Below, one piece after another: positions 1-14,800 of a DNA stretch of 46,548 bases. This stretch comes from Ichthyophonus hoferi (Eukaryota > Opisthokonta > Ichthyosporea > Ichthyophonida > Ichthyophonidae), in contig NAOQ01000323.1 of NCBI GenBank assembly GCA_002751075.1, positions 36,203 to 82,750 of the forward strand. The letters are read 5' to 3'. Position 1 is the stretch's first letter. The number at the start of each line of letters is the position of its first letter. The translations under genes were made by a program, and so were the position numbers. The notes under the pieces were generated by a model, which saw nothing but the letters and a program-made list of their open reading frames with translations, had not been told where the DNA came from and searched no databases.

Positions 1-171
1 CACCTAGGGATATTTATTGGCTAGCTGAAGACATGTTCTTCAGGTAACCAGTGCAAGAAAATACACGATGCTCCAGGACCGAGTTAGATATGCTAGGCAT
101 TTATCCAAGTACTATTACATATAACCATCAAGCCTGTCCATCCTGCCCCACCACAGCTAGATGCCACGTAC

Positions 172-2810
172 CATACTTCGTTCCGAGCGTCCTGCATAGA
201 CAGGGACACCGTCACAGGCAGGTGATTGACCATTTGGACCATGGAGCAAACCTCAATCACCTTGCGATTATTCCTAATCATCAGCCTCACCTGTAGTCCA
301 CGCGGTCAGTGCCTATGTCCACCTACTCCAGCCAGTAGGGCGTAACTATAGCCAGGGGTAGCAACCAACCACCTACCAGTATATACTCCTGATTGGTACC
401 ATCCTCTGCCATGGTGACAAGACCATAGCAACCAGTACGAGACCCTAAGGAAGGCCAGACCTTAGGGTCAATGAAGGGGTACACAGATATGGGTGGAGGG
501 GAAAGCACATGCATGTGAATATGTATGCAGGTCCAATATACGGCCCTGTGGCTGTGGGATATGGTATGACGTACAATGATATATTCACAAGGGATGGGCC
601 GTCTATATATATACATACCTCGAGATGCTTAAGGGGTTGGTAGCCCTGAAGCTTGATTTTAATGGTGGTTTGGGTTTCCTGTTGTGACCGTACACCCTAA
701 AGAGGTACATGTATTATAAAGAGTTAGTAATATTATTCCCACCCTGGGGTAGGTCAGGGGTTACACCTAGCAGGCAGACAACCAGGGGCCCCGCATTATA
801 CTGTAACACAGATGCCCTCTCTCCATGGCACTATCTTATTATAAACCGTTCTATGCTGTCTCAGGTTCACATGCACTAGTAGGGGGTCTTACCGCACCCA
901 AGCACTCCACCGAGAAATTAGTACCAAACTGCAGGCTACTTCCTGTCTCCACGTTCATTCTAACGTAGGGCTCACCCTCAGGAACTACAGGCCTGTCATG
1001 GGAAAAGGGGAGGGAGAGGGCAATACAGGTTAGCTGGTTATTAGTGTATGTCCGCATAGGTATGCACACAACGACAGGGCCAAATGAGTAGTCCCGTCCT
1101 GATAGGATCCATGACATCCCACCAATGCAATGCAGTTAGCTGTCCTATAGGGTCTTAAACTTCAGCCTAATACTACCTACAGTCTACACGTCTCAAAAAA
1201 CAGCACGGGCTGCCCAACATATTTCCTATTACATAATGCAGTGCAGTGATGTGGCTTGACAGATAGCCTTTATGCAGTCCACACAGGGGTTTAGGCCTAG
1301 CAACATACCAAAACTGCAGAGGTACCCCCGTCTTATTCTCCAGGACATAGGGTTTGTAGTCCACACGATCACGTGGCATCGACCAATAATCCTGCATCAT
1401 TAAATTTGACCAGACCGGGTTAGCCTACTGTGTTCATAGACCCACGCCCCCACCTCCCGTACAGATATAAGCAGGGCAGAGCCAGGGAGATATCATGCCC
1501 TGTCTAGAGCACAGGCCAGCCCACCCACATTATATATCCAAAGAAGGTCGCCAGTCTCACCAAAATATAACTAGATTATAAAAGCAAACTGCGTAGATGT
1601 GCCACAAATATTGCGCCAAGAAATACAACAGAGTATATGGCTGGAACACCCAGCCGGTTACACACTCCATCCCACCCTCCCATGTTCCACAGGCAGGCTG
1701 CCCTTACACTGTCCAAGGTGCTGAGGCTCTGATAGGCCATGTCGATGGCTGCCAACATATGGCTAGACACTGTCACCTGGCCCCATGTTTCTGTTAGATT
1801 ACGTAAGGCTCCCTAGCCCTCCCAGTCATCTAATGTCAATTAATATGCAGTCCTTCTCGCTAAGGGTTCGTCACGTGACTATAGACCTATTGACCAATAC
1901 AAAGTAGGTAGTATATAAGAAGCAGCCAGGGTTGTCACAGCCATTTCATTTTAACTCAGTGAGTATGAAGACTTTAGATAATACTCTGCCATATGAAATC
2001 ACACAAATAACGTAAGATACACATACGTGCCCTGATGCTATTTTATACATTAGATTGGAGCACCCCACATCCACCCCAGTGTACAAGAGAAGGATTATAG
2101 TGTATGTATGGCGGCCCTACCGTGACCGGAGTTTGATCGCTGCCCATGTTGCGCATAGAGAGAACAGGTGTTTTGTCTTTACTGTCCACATACTGTGGGG
2201 TAGAGGGTGAGCCAAAGATCTACGCAGAGCAAGGCCTATCATATCACCATAGCCCAGTATGATGTATGTTTGACCATCACAGCTTTATTCGGCCCTGATA
2301 ACTTATATCTTATTGCTAACATAGCAGACCATGAGATCACTGTACACATTACGTCAAGGCTGTAATAAGCAATGCACATGTAACTTACCGTCTTCACCTC
2401 GACATTAAAGCGCTCTACAAAGGGCTCCCATCTAGCAATGTGACTGTCGTAGAAGTCCAGGCGAACTGTAGCCTGATACAAGAGGGTGCCCACAGTGGAC
2501 CAGTTGCGTATATCCAGGAGGGTTTGCTCGTTGGTAAACTGGAGGAGAGCACGTCAGAACATGGCCATCCCCCTGCCATTTACAATAAAGCAGGTGGATC
2601 CACATAGACATCCATCCTATATAGACCCGAAGGTGGTTCGGTTGTACAGACCATAATATCAAGGGGGCTACCTACCTCAATCAAAGGGATGACCAGGCTA
2701 TTCTTGGCCATGTATAGCTGTATTGTCACACTATTCTTAGTACACAAGGTAAATAGTTCCCGGTAGGTCACTTGCACCTTTGGTTCCTCAGAGCGTTGGG
2801 GACCATCCAC
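172..2810 (-). other. VPS13D: VPS13D exons 60-68: start of VAB (adaptor-binding) region
   Basis: Exons 2810-2676, 2538-2389, 2192-2121, 1776-1708, 1391-1309, 992-893, 678-619, 460-377 and 290-172 encode about residues 2549-2838. ATVRLDFYDSHIARWEPFVE matches the conserved Y/FY-N...WEP(L/F)IE signature that opens VAB; VTVSSHMLAAI, YKPYVLENKTGVPLQFW, VVPEGEPYVRM, IKIKLQGYQPLKHLE and VRLMIRNNRKVIEV follow in family order. Exon 68 ends in phase 2 at a GTACGT donor, so coding continues left of base 1; bases 1-171 are intron or unresolved. VAB recruits VPS13s to target membranes through Pro-x-Pro adaptors. Confidence 0.88.
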
Positions 2811-5800
2811 CTATGACACGTCATGGGCCAGTCAGTTTCATGGCTCCAGGTCTCACCCCTTGGGTATAAACACTACGAGAAGCCTCTACATAGCTTAGCC
2901 TACATTATACACGCGATATGTTCCGGTACAATAACACCAATGTACCCACTCCCTCTCTACTCCTACTAATCAAAATTTACTGCACCCCACTGGGCACATC
3001 AGGGCATCTTTGGAGTTATTCTTACTCAGTCATAGAAATGACTATTTACAGGCCTATGGTAGATAGTAATCGTACTGGAATGGCCAGTACACTGACCACC
3101 TGGCATTACAGGCACATTAGGTCCTGTCCATAAAGAGACATCATCCATCATGCCTAGTCGCTTACCTCTGAACCCTCCTCCACACCCCTGGTGTACATAC
3201 ACAAGACCTACCGGCTCCATAGTCAGAGGCAACAACTCCATTGAGGGTGACACGAAGCCTTTGCCATTCTCATAGGTACTAAAGGACTGGGACAGCATGG
3301 CTGGCACTTCACCAATTAAGCCAAAGCTGGATGTATCGCTATCAGTGGGAGGTGGAGAATCGCCCTTATAACTGTATGACAGCCACAGGGCCGCACTGTC
3401 CAGATCGTCTGCAATGATCGTTAGTTAAACCCTGCATACAGAAACTATCCGGCTGTCCTAGAACCATTTAACATCACAGGTGTGTACACAGCATTCTCTA
3501 CACCCTCTTTGATGCAGGGGCTGCCTGCCTACAAGACACCTACCATTAGTGCGGTCCAGGGCGGTGCGACACCAAGCCTTTTCATAGCCTTGTGCATTTA
3601 GATACAACATTTTCTCCGTCATGTCCATGGAAGCAGCGGCATTCTCACTGTGGATTGGTCGTACATGAGGGATATTACACTAAAAATGACACGACTTTAG
3701 ATTCGCTAGCGGAGAATGTATTATAATTATATAATATAATTAGTCATTAGGGAATACCCTCTCCTTCTTCTCCCTTCCCTCCAGTACTTTAGCCAGGCTT
3801 TATCTACCTCTTCACCCTCCACTGCATATGGCAGCCCCCCCGTACCCTCTGGTACTACAAGCACGTGACAGCTAGCCAATTACTAGTTAGTGCCCAACCA
3901 AGAACCAATCAATCGTGGTGTAGGGCAGTACCTTAATTCTGGTTTAGTCCCCTGCCCATCCTGGGGGTCTAACAGGGGTACCAGGTAAATATCAATAATG
4001 CGCTGTAGCAAGTCAATCTCCTGGGGGGACAGTCGCAGACGAATGGGCGCATCGCCAAACTCTAGCTGCACATCAGTCTCCACCACTGGGACCTTAGTCG
4101 GGCCACCCTCCCCTGTCTCTCCATTTTCCCAAACTAGTTTCTCACTCCATTGCAACTGCCCTCACCCATCTACAGTCAGTATAACATATTACATATTACC
4201 TCCTGTGTATGGCAGCCATAGCCACTACAACTCTAACATTCCTTATTGGCCAACCTAGGCATGTTTACATGCACCATACTTTGCCATGTGTCCATATTCC
4301 CCCATCCACTCCCCAACCCTCTTGGTCCCTATTGAAACAAGTAACTGCCTCTTTCAACATTAGGTCTTTAGGAAGGGGAAGCTGCTAGGGGCTGTATAGA
4401 CTGTAGTCTATTATATAATGTATTCAAGACACCCAGTTCACTTTACGATAGTACAATGCATGGCACATATATAGGGAGGTCACCTATCAACAGGAGGAAA
4501 CCCTTCTTTGGCTCGGGGCCAACCGAGGTGTGCAACCAATAATGCCCAACACACATTCAAAGATATTGCGTATGGTAAGCAAAGTAGAAAGAGAAAGGAA
4601 GGAGAGAGTCACCTCAAATTTACAGCGGTCCAGTAGAGAGACCATAGTGTCTTTCTGGCCAATCCAATAACTGTAACAGAACAGATTGTTCACATTCAGA
4701 TATCGGTGGATCAGCCCATGGGAGGCACTAGGCTCCATCACTATCTTGAACTCGCAGTCACACTGTACAGCTACAGAGCAGCTGCTCGCCGAGGACAGGT
4801 CTAGGGGCAAGAGAGTTAGGGCAGCTTCCCAATACCATCAAGGTAAACTCCGTATCTATCTCTAGTTTATATTTATAGGTACTAGGGTAGGCCCCATAGC
4901 AAAGACCAGGATCCACCCTGTATATAGACTGACATGCAAATATGGCTCAGTCTATGGAGGGGCACGAGAGGTTGATGCAAACTATTAATCAAAGTTTAAA
5001 GACATAAGGTTGCAGTACACACAACAAATGGTCAGAAGCATGCGTTGGTTAGACACATGTCTACCTTATAGAGAGAGGCTCTTAATCCTACCGCAGGTTA
5101 ATAGCCCCCCTACACCTACCATAGATGAAGACCAGCTCGGGTTTGCGAAGGTATACGGAGATTGTAAATTTATTTCCCACAGTCAAGGAAGGCGATATCC
5201 TGTGAATTAGACAGGTCAGTCTACAGGTGCCCAGCTAACCTACCCTCCTGCATTATAGGAATCACACGCCAAGGGGCAGCCATGCACAGGGAGATACATA
5301 TATGCCTACAAAGACCATATATTCCTTGATTCCAAGCCTGACTATTGGCTTATGGTATTTCCCATGGTACAAGAGTACCAGTCCTGACCACCCATACACG
5401 ATATGTTGGCTGACATATCATAGAGAATCTTTGAAACCACTGGGTCAAAACTAGCAATTAAACATGAATGTACAATAGAAAGATAGGTCATAGATATACT
5501 TCCAAGCCGAAAAAGGGCCTTTACACCTTTCCAAAAAATAATTATATATTCGTGTATGCACATGATTTCATATTTGATCCTTCATCCTTCATGTATATAG
5601 GAGGGCGGATATAAGCTGAATGTAGCAACCTAGTGACTTTATAATAGTTGTATATTTTGTGTTCAATAGGGTCATACTATGTATTTTCATACTCAATCAA
5701 TAATCAAAATATCAATCACATGCAGCCAGCACGAACATGGCTGTCATCCATTGGTCACATGTCAGGCCCATACATACTACTCACCCCATAGCCTCAGTGG

Positions 5801-8800
5801 AGGTGGTGGCAGGGGTTCGCCCAGTGGCTGCAGAGGGGGTTGAGGAGGGAGATAAGGGGCCTCTATGTAGGACCAGACGATCGTGTTGCATGGTAGCGGA
5901 AAAGATATCAAAAGGGCTTAGGAGGAAGGTTTGCAGCTACAGAACCATGTGTTAGGGGCCCAATACCAGGACAGCCTCTCTATCTGGCCCTCACTAAACT
6001 GGGCTCCTCTGTAATGTCCTATATATATGCCCCCATCTCCTTACTATCTCTCTATCTCCCTTTCCTCGCCTAATTTTTCTTGGTCCTTCTATCGCACCCA
6101 ACCTTCATACACCCTTTTTTCAAACTATTTCTCTTGTGACATGCCTATCTATCCTATATGCAGGTACCACAAACCTACCTCCAAGAAGAAGTCCCACAGC
6201 CAGATCAGTCGACTTTTATTGAGGAAGGCGGTAAGAGAGGTCTCCCCGGTGGGATAAACTATATAGGTCACTCGTAGAGATGGTTCCACCTCCAGTGAAA
6301 TCAACTCTACATCTGTGATACATCGTATACGTCATTACTATCAGCGCCCAATCACATAACGATATGGTTACTGGGTTATCCATAGGAAGACAAACACACA
6401 ACACCCTTGAGACCCTCCCATGATTTATTACCAGAGATCAACTGGACATGCTCAGGAAAACAAAACAAAAGAGAGAATCAATTAGAAACAGGGCGGACAG
6501 GTAGTACAATAGCATTAATAGCAGGAGAGCTAGGAGATACCAGCCCAGAGTTAGGGGCCTGCAGCTGATCTATACAACAGGCTAATACCCACCATCCCCC
6601 TGCGATAGATAAGACTCCATGGTGTCCACCAAGATATTGGAATGGACACTATGCCGTACGTCACTCCTCAAATCTGTAGCCTTTAATCTGTATGATACAA
6701 TACACAGGTTAGTGTGCCATGCATCTATTAGGCAGTCTATGTACTATAACTACTATGACTAGTGCGGGTTGGTTGGGAATAACGTACAACCCCGCTTTGG
6801 GAAGGGGCTGGTGATGGCTGACCCAGCTTGTTGATCACCTTACCCTATACATAATGAGACTATTCAGAGTCTACAGCCCGCCTCACAAGGTAGATAATCT
6901 CATGGTAGGACCAGTAAGACACCAAGTCTGGACTACACTGTATGATAGATAATTGCTCTACCGTTGATAGCAGGGTAGGAAATACATAAGCCGTGTGGCT
7001 TGCCGGTGGCCCATTTAATCTAGTCTAGTAAATTGCAGGGCTAGATAAACAAACAGACAGGTACCTGGCACACAGGAAGTCGGTGGTAGTCTGGCCACTC
7101 ATGGTACTGACGTAGGTCACTGTGGACTCCGCAAGTCTGAAGGAGGCCAGCGGGACAGGCTTGGTCTTTGGCCCAATAAGACACGGGTCTGAGTTTTTCT
7201 CATAACCATATTCAGAGATCTGGCGATAGACTGCATTAGTGTAGGTCAAGGCGATGGAGCAGCACAAGGCAATAAGGGGCCAAGTAAGAGAGAGAGAGAG
7301 TAGGCTGGTAGGATACCATACACCGATTACAAGTCGACATGCACCCACGTGTGTATGGGTGAGGGTGGAGACTTATTGGCTGTCGTATATATACAAACAA
7401 CCATGACATTCAATAGGTAACTAATGTCCCGGTCAGAAAATATCAACGCTTAGTGCCAAGCTATATATGACGTCAGGAGGGGAGTAAGCAGGGAGCCCTA
7501 CCTGTAAGGTCATGTTGTGCAGTACTAGCTCGAACAATAGAGACTCTTCCTTACCCAGGCCCCCTAAGGCAAAAGAAGGGTACAGTCAGAGCGGGGCTGG
7601 TAAACTATCATATAACATAGAGCCTTACCACGTCCATGGTGTCCCTACACCCTAGACCCCATGCCATCAACCCAACCCGTCGGGTATAAACTACTATAGC
7701 TGGTACATCGCATTGCAACAAAGCTCATCCCTCCTTCCTCCTCCCCACCCAGTGTATTTTGTGTAGAAATAGACACTCTACCATCTTGTAGCGCCCATTG
7801 GTCTACCATGTCAGGTATAAAGGGTGGTGGCAGCTGTACTGGATCGTCCGCTGTGGGAAATTCGGATAGATTGCCAGCCTCCAGTAGGCCCCGTATAATG
7901 GCATGGCTTAGATCTGTGAGGTGCACGTGGGCATCGGCCACTTGGCACTTTACCTTATATAGGGGGGCCCGCAAAGCCTGGGTCCCCAACGCATACAGTC
8001 AGCAAGCAATGAGGTATTAGTGCTAGTAATAATCATGCCATATGGCCTTACAGGGCTACAGTCTCACAATATATGGACAGAGACAGGGATAAGGCACAGT
8101 AGACGGGGGCTTGTCTACATACACAGTCTCTCTAACACACACACCCTGTAGGGGATAGGGCCTGGTGTCCTCATGCCCAGATTATTTACAAGTTGCAATA
8201 AATGAGGTAAGCCGGTAGGCCCACCATACCACATGCAGTGAACAAAAACCCTACCTCCAAGGTACCAGACAGGGCCAGTCGACGATCCACAGTGAGCTTG
8301 CAGCCACCTTCTGGTAAGATTCGGGCCACCCTCAGGACCCACAGATCCTCCCATCCCTCGTTGATGTCTGCCAATCACCCATATGTTAAATGCAGGTCAA
8401 CTGGCTAGCTGGTTGCACTTCCAGATGTAAAGGCTTTCATATGCCAATCAGATATAAATTAGCATATATATTGTACCATCGGGGCTTCAGGGTTGTTCAT
8501 AGCGTTCATCTATTACATTGCCCTACTAGACCTCACTGAGGAATGGCTTAGTACCTGATCCCATATCCCATGCACCACGGCCCAAGCTAAGAGACATACC
8601 TTCCATTCTGGGCTCTATCCTGGTCGCCTGACCTGCAACGTCTGCACAACAACATATCATCCGTTATTACCAACCACCATTGATGACGTCCCACGGCCCA
8701 CATTCTCGTGAACTTGTTGTGAATATAGGCAACCTGGACCTACCCTGCCCTACTATACACCTGGCTAAATAGGCACATACCCAAAGGAACTGGCACAAGA

Positions 8801-11800
8801 CAGACGGGCATATAAAGTATAAATTCTATTGTACAAAGATTGATGTGCATTTAATCTACTATATGAACCTAACTATAACTAATACAGGCCAGCCCTTCAC
8901 AGGGTCCCGGGGCTCAGTTAAAAGGATATGCGCGAGGAATAATCAATATAACCTAGTGGCCAGGCAATCAGGAGAGACTATACACCCTACCATTAAATAT
9001 AGACATATGCCCATGGCACATCTTTGGGTCTAGGTGGGCAGCCCAAAGAGTCATTCGGGTCATCTCCACCAACAGGCGGTCTACCCACAAGGGGGTCTGG
9101 GGGGAAGGGCGCAGGGCCAGCTCTGATGACGCGGTCTGGGCCTGATTGGCCCCACCCCAAGAGATATTATTACAATATACCTTACATAATCAGGTTGACA
9201 GACACCCTCAGTGGGCCCATGTCCATGTGTTTTACTGGCAATGTACATGAAATAATGCTATTAGTGATTGGCTCATAATACCCTAACAACCAGGGATTGA
9301 ATAGTACATAAACAATCCAAGGCTAGCTAGTCTGTGCTTGGTTAATATCAGTGCGATGGCCAAGAAACATGTTATGAATATACCTTACCGCCATCACCCC
9401 ATAGCCTACAACCTACACACTCGACCCTTTAGTATACAACCTACACATTCTACCCTATAGCCTACAGCCTCTACCCGACAGCTTCGTACCATGTCGACGT
9501 ATTCGTTGGTCATTTGAATGTTGCCCAGGTACCCAATCAAGGCATGGACAGATTTTGATGACGATGGAACTACAATAGCAGGACTGTGAGGGCCCCCCTA
9601 TGTCAACAACTAATAGCACCCTGCCCACAGTACACCCTTGTTTTATAGCCAGACAGCTCTCTCCTACATGTCCCCTGTATCATGGCCTATCCCATACCTC
9701 AGCCTATATATACGTACTTGTGCAGGTGGATGATATAGTAAAAGCGCAGATCGGCCTGTTGCTCCCGGCCTGTGTGCAGGTAAGACACCAGGCCCTGCAC
9801 GTGTTGAAACTGGTACAAGTACTGAAACAGCTGGTCGATAAAGCGCCGACAGTACACAACATAGGCCGCCCTAGCCACCCCCCCGTGTTAGTAGACCATT
9901 ACCATGACCATATATTGGCCATCATCACTGACTATTATTGGTCCATATATCTCATGACTCCCTCTATTGGGTTCGATCAGTCTGTGAGATATCCATGCTA
10001 TTCAGAGTGGACATTAAACATGACAGACAGGCACGTAATCAGATCTCAGTAGCATAGACAGACAATAGCCAACTAGGCAGACAAGGCACTATATATAGTA
10101 CATGTAATATATAGGCCATGCTGCTACCAGAGAACAGACTATCATGTAGGGTAATACCTGTCAAAAGCCCAATAGACTGAATGCATTCCCCTATTCATCC
10201 ACCATCTAGTACATCCTGTAAAGTCAAAACACCCAAGCTTACCCAATATCTAGCTGCAAAAGAGAATCGCCGACCTTGGCGGGGTGATCCAAGTCCTGTT
10301 TGTACCACCCTGTGTTATAAACCTGGCCATAAAGGGCTGGGTGGGGGCAGGAAAATACAGTAATAACAGAGGGGAAAAGAAGAGTGTGGAGGAGGATAAT
10401 AAGAGACCACGAAGACCACATAAAGGAGAATACATAACAGAGTAGCTGTGAGTACAGAGTGGGCGGGAGGGCAATAGCTAGTCAGGCCAAGGGGCTGGTC
10501 CTATCTTACTACAAATGCCTGGTGAGTTCCACCGCAGGTACTTACCCTCAGCTGTTCCTTCACTGGCACTGCATTGCCCAGCTGGGTGTAGCTGAAACTC
10601 AGCATCTCAGCCCCAGTAGTGACGAATGCTGTAGAGTACAGCTGGCCATCCTTGGTGAGATCCAAAACACGCAACCTTAGGATATACCACTTATTAGTAA
10701 TTGGCACCAATGGGAAGATTACATGAAACTTAGCCAATAGGCTAGAAGCCAATGTGAAAGATAATATACCGTCGCATATGGGCGCTACTCATTACCTACC
10801 TGCATACAAGAAAATAATAAGAAAGCAAGACTATCATGAGAACCTACTCTCCACAATATCATTTAACATAAAGGCCAGGTCCTGCTTACTCACCAGCCTA
10901 GCTTTCCATCAATGCGCAGGCCGTTGTCATGGATACCGCCCATATATGCGGAGCACGCCACCTGACAAATATCAAAGCGTGCCAGCTGTTTTCTGCCCTG
11001 GTTAAGGGTCATAATCAGAGTGCAGACACGAACATTCCATGTCTCAGCGTCCATGATCGGCTGGGTGTCCAAGGGGTCCACTGGGGTCAGAGGCTGGTTG
11101 GCAGATACCTGACAGGAGGGGCCCTAGATTAGTACGATATAAATGTGACGTCTTATATAAAGCACAGGCTGATGGTAATCACAAAGGACCGGAGAGGCCT
11201 GCGAAATGCAAGGCACTTCACATCCTTTTTAAGACGCTACAGCCTCACGGGCCCACTTACCATTGGTGAGGGGCTGGCCTGGTTCGTGATCTCTTGGGCC
11301 ACAAAGAAATCAATCAGCAGGACCCATGTGTCAATATTTATAAACAGCCCCAGGGTATTGCAGGAAATATCCACTAACCGCCCCACTCCTTTCTGTTTCT
11401 CGTATACTGGCGACAGCCTGTCTGCTCCACTCACCCTAATGTGAACCAATGATTCTTTTCGATCTGTTTCTGCCTCTACCGGCAGGCCTCCAATATCTGC
11501 AGGGTGTATGGTTGTATTAATAAAAAAACATATTCCTGCCAATCAGCCATAGTCACTCAGGGTCCTCTCGTACTCTCTTATTACATCATTACTACATCAC
11601 AGGACATAAGTCTTTGGCGTACTTAACCACGTCCTTAACCAGGCTATACGTGTCTCCACTACATGCCTATAAATGGAATAAGAATATACAGGAATATATA
11701 AATGTGCTAGCGACAAAGCGTATATCATTGTCTTGAGGCACTCTACCTACATGCGGCCTAGATAATCTAAGCCAATCAGTCCTATATTTCATTCATGACG

Positions 11801-14800
11801 TCATTATTAATAGGCACGAGCTATTGGTAGGAATAAGAATGCAATAAGACACCACTTGCCTTCCATATTGGGATCGTCAGTGGCAATAACTGCAAAGTCC
11901 TTGCCATTTACCTGTGGGTACATCCGTCACCTTAGCAACCCCCGACTATATCTGGTTGTACACTAGTGCATAGTTTACATAGCCAAAGGGTATGCCACAT
12001 ACAGTACACGTGACATCTATAGGTTCCTGCATCTTAATCATTAGGCATTTGCAGTCAACACCATGCAGCCAGACGGGCCTGCAATAAGCCTACAATACTA
12101 TGCAGGACCCCAGGATGTGAGGGAGCCCTGGTATACATGGCTTGCACCATCACTTGGTCTGCCACACTCTATACTACTCTCCATAACCGCACAATCCTAA
12201 GCATTACAAGCAATAAGGTTCATATCATAACTACCCAGGCCATTTCATGGCACCTTCCTTACTGCACAGCTCCCTGTGAACCATACCCTGCAGGGAGGTA
12301 AACGAACCTGCAACAAGTCTGTGATCTTCAGTCCATAAAGTGAGACATCAGCGATATAGTCATTGGATCGTCGTTGCACCAATAGGGTAAAGCCTGTAGC
12401 CACTACCTCGCACAGGCCTTTCTCCACCAGCCCAACCTCCTCCTTCTGTAGCTCTGAGGGTAGGCTGAATATGAACAGAGGCCAGTACATTGACACATGC
12501 AGGCCGTAGTGGTGGGCAATGTGAAATAGCTCTAGTTTATCCATCAATTACCACTGATAATAATACCCGACGCTACCCCAATCAATTGGTAGAGACAAAG
12601 ATAACCCCCTGAGGGCATGCATCACATGCCTGCTCTACCCTACAGGGAGGGGCACGTACTTGGTTGGCCGGGCGAGTCTATGTCCTGGTCAGGCACCTCG
12701 GTAGACAACACCAGGCGAACATGCGGGGCAGTAAAGCTCACTGTCATAATCAAGCTCTCCACATCGTCCTCTCCCTTTGACATAACAGGGGTTATATCTG
12801 ACAGAGATGAGCGGCTAGCTGTGCTTGGTCCAGTCACTGTTCCCGGCACTGTAATAGTAAGGAGCCTTTAGATATGTACAAGACACTTGGAGATAGGCCA
12901 GCCAGCCCAACCAATATACTCCAATTAAACCGGGATTGGGACTTCAGTAATAGAAAGATGTACATATAAAGCTAATTAGACTGCAACTATAAACATCCAC
13001 AGCCCCCTATTGGCCTATGCCCATAGTAGTAAGAAGGCCCCACAACATCCTATTACTCCTTCATCCCTTTTTGACAGGTGTGCCGTTCAGCACCTACCTG
13101 ACTGTGTGTCCTTCTGATGGCCACTGGGGCCAGGGGGTAGTTCATACATTAAATTCTCGCTAATAGTCCCCATCAGTTGCTGATAAGTTTTCTGCAGGAA
13201 ATAACAGGCCATATCAATGGCCCTCCATTTGGATGTACAGTATTTGGCATCACCAGGCTCTACCATAATCGAGCAGCCTTGACAATTGTCCGTCTATCAC
13301 ACTATATGCAGTAACAAACATGCCCATCCTCAGTCTACTACAATAGAGACAGACATATCACCGCCAGAAAAATAGTCTGCCCACCTACCTGAGACAGGGT
13401 AATATCGATGTTGGACACAGTGCCACTGACATCACGTTGGGGCAGGTCCTTCATAGAGTGGGAGTCCACCAATTGTTTGATTACTAGATCAAAACTACCC
13501 CTCTTGTGTTAGAAGCACTATAACTATACAGCCTATCCTATTCTGGTCCTTGATGGTACACGTGCAGTGATTGGATACATATAGTTATGTGCGACAATTG
13601 TTGATATTAGAAAACGGGTTGAGAGCATGCTTGAAAACCCAGCACAAGGGCAAATAGATGGGTTTTTACAGACAACACACCTAACAGCCACAAGTCAAGG
13701 GCCAGACTAATATTTACCTAATGTTATTGATCATAGGACGATGGAGATAACTGCTTGTGTCATCACTAGAGCTCGCTGTGGCTGCGGGGACATCTCGACC
13801 GGTACCAGATTCACAGGAGGTAGGGTAAGGGCAGGACCGACGAGATAGACCCCGGTTGACTACATGCTCCCTCTGGCCAGCATAGAAGGCCATATTGGAC
13901 AATCCCACTGTCATCACATCCATAGCTGCACCCCCATCCCACCCTAGTCAGTGTCCATGAGTACAAAACAGCACAGCTGTAGCTTTAAGCCATCCACAGG
14001 GAACTAGCAGGTCGCCCTTGTTATATGGTCAGGAAACTACACAGCATGCCTCTCATAATGAGGTGGTAGTCCATATTAACACCCTCACCTTCCCCCGACA
14101 CCGGATGTTTGCCCAACGAATTGCTGACAGTTAGCCGCCCCAGGTGGCCAATCAGGACTTGGGTGGAGGTAGGACTACGAGGGAGCACAATGATGGGAGA
14201 CTCCACCTCCAAATCTAACTTTGTCCACCCCACCTACAGCCCGCCCCCAGTCACCTCACTGTACTAGCAAGGCCCCCAGTCACCTCACTGTACTAGCAAG
14301 GCCCCCACTACCCCATGTATATAGTGTATATATTGGAATATAGGGTACCCTGTGATCCCCTTAGTGTGGCCATGACCAATCAGAGGGTGCTCCTAGTATG
14401 ACTTGGCCTTAATTGTTAAGTACAATCTGCCAAGCACATGTGTGGCAATACATGCTACACTGCTATAAACTACAGCGGGTACAGGCTATGAGAGGCTGCC
14501 CCCAACTGTAATAATGACCAGAGTCTCAACCCATACTTATACCACATCCAGTGACCCGCATAGAATATGTATTGCATTAGCAAAAAGTTAGAAATATATT
14601 GTACCGATTTTGTAAAGTCTGCAGCTGCGCCAACAGCTGCCGAGGCAGCCACCTCGTAGAGACGATAGGCATAACGGAAATCATGCATGTATCGGTAGAT
14701 CACCTGGAAGAATCTGGGAGAATAAAGGGAGTGCATGCAGTAGCATATTAATATCCATACCCTGATCAACTCCAGCTTGCTAAGCTTTAAGGCACACATA

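Noticed and set aside
3785-3875. Possible extra VPS13D exon between exons 57 and 58, with an open frame containing VEGEEVDKAWLKYW
   Set aside because: The best-bounded version is 47 bases and would shift the frame; exons 57 and 58 already join in phase 2 without it. It might be a minor isoform at most.
9965-9980. GGTTCGATC, resembling a tRNA B box
   Set aside because: No A box, acceptor stem or cloverleaf pairing could be found around it.
9600-10052. 150-codon open frame on the plus strand, the longest uninterrupted non-repeat frame besides the MS38/uL23m exons and exon 27
   Set aside because: It lies antisense to VPS13D exon 44, whose minus-strand product has clear family similarity; the plus-strand peptide has none.
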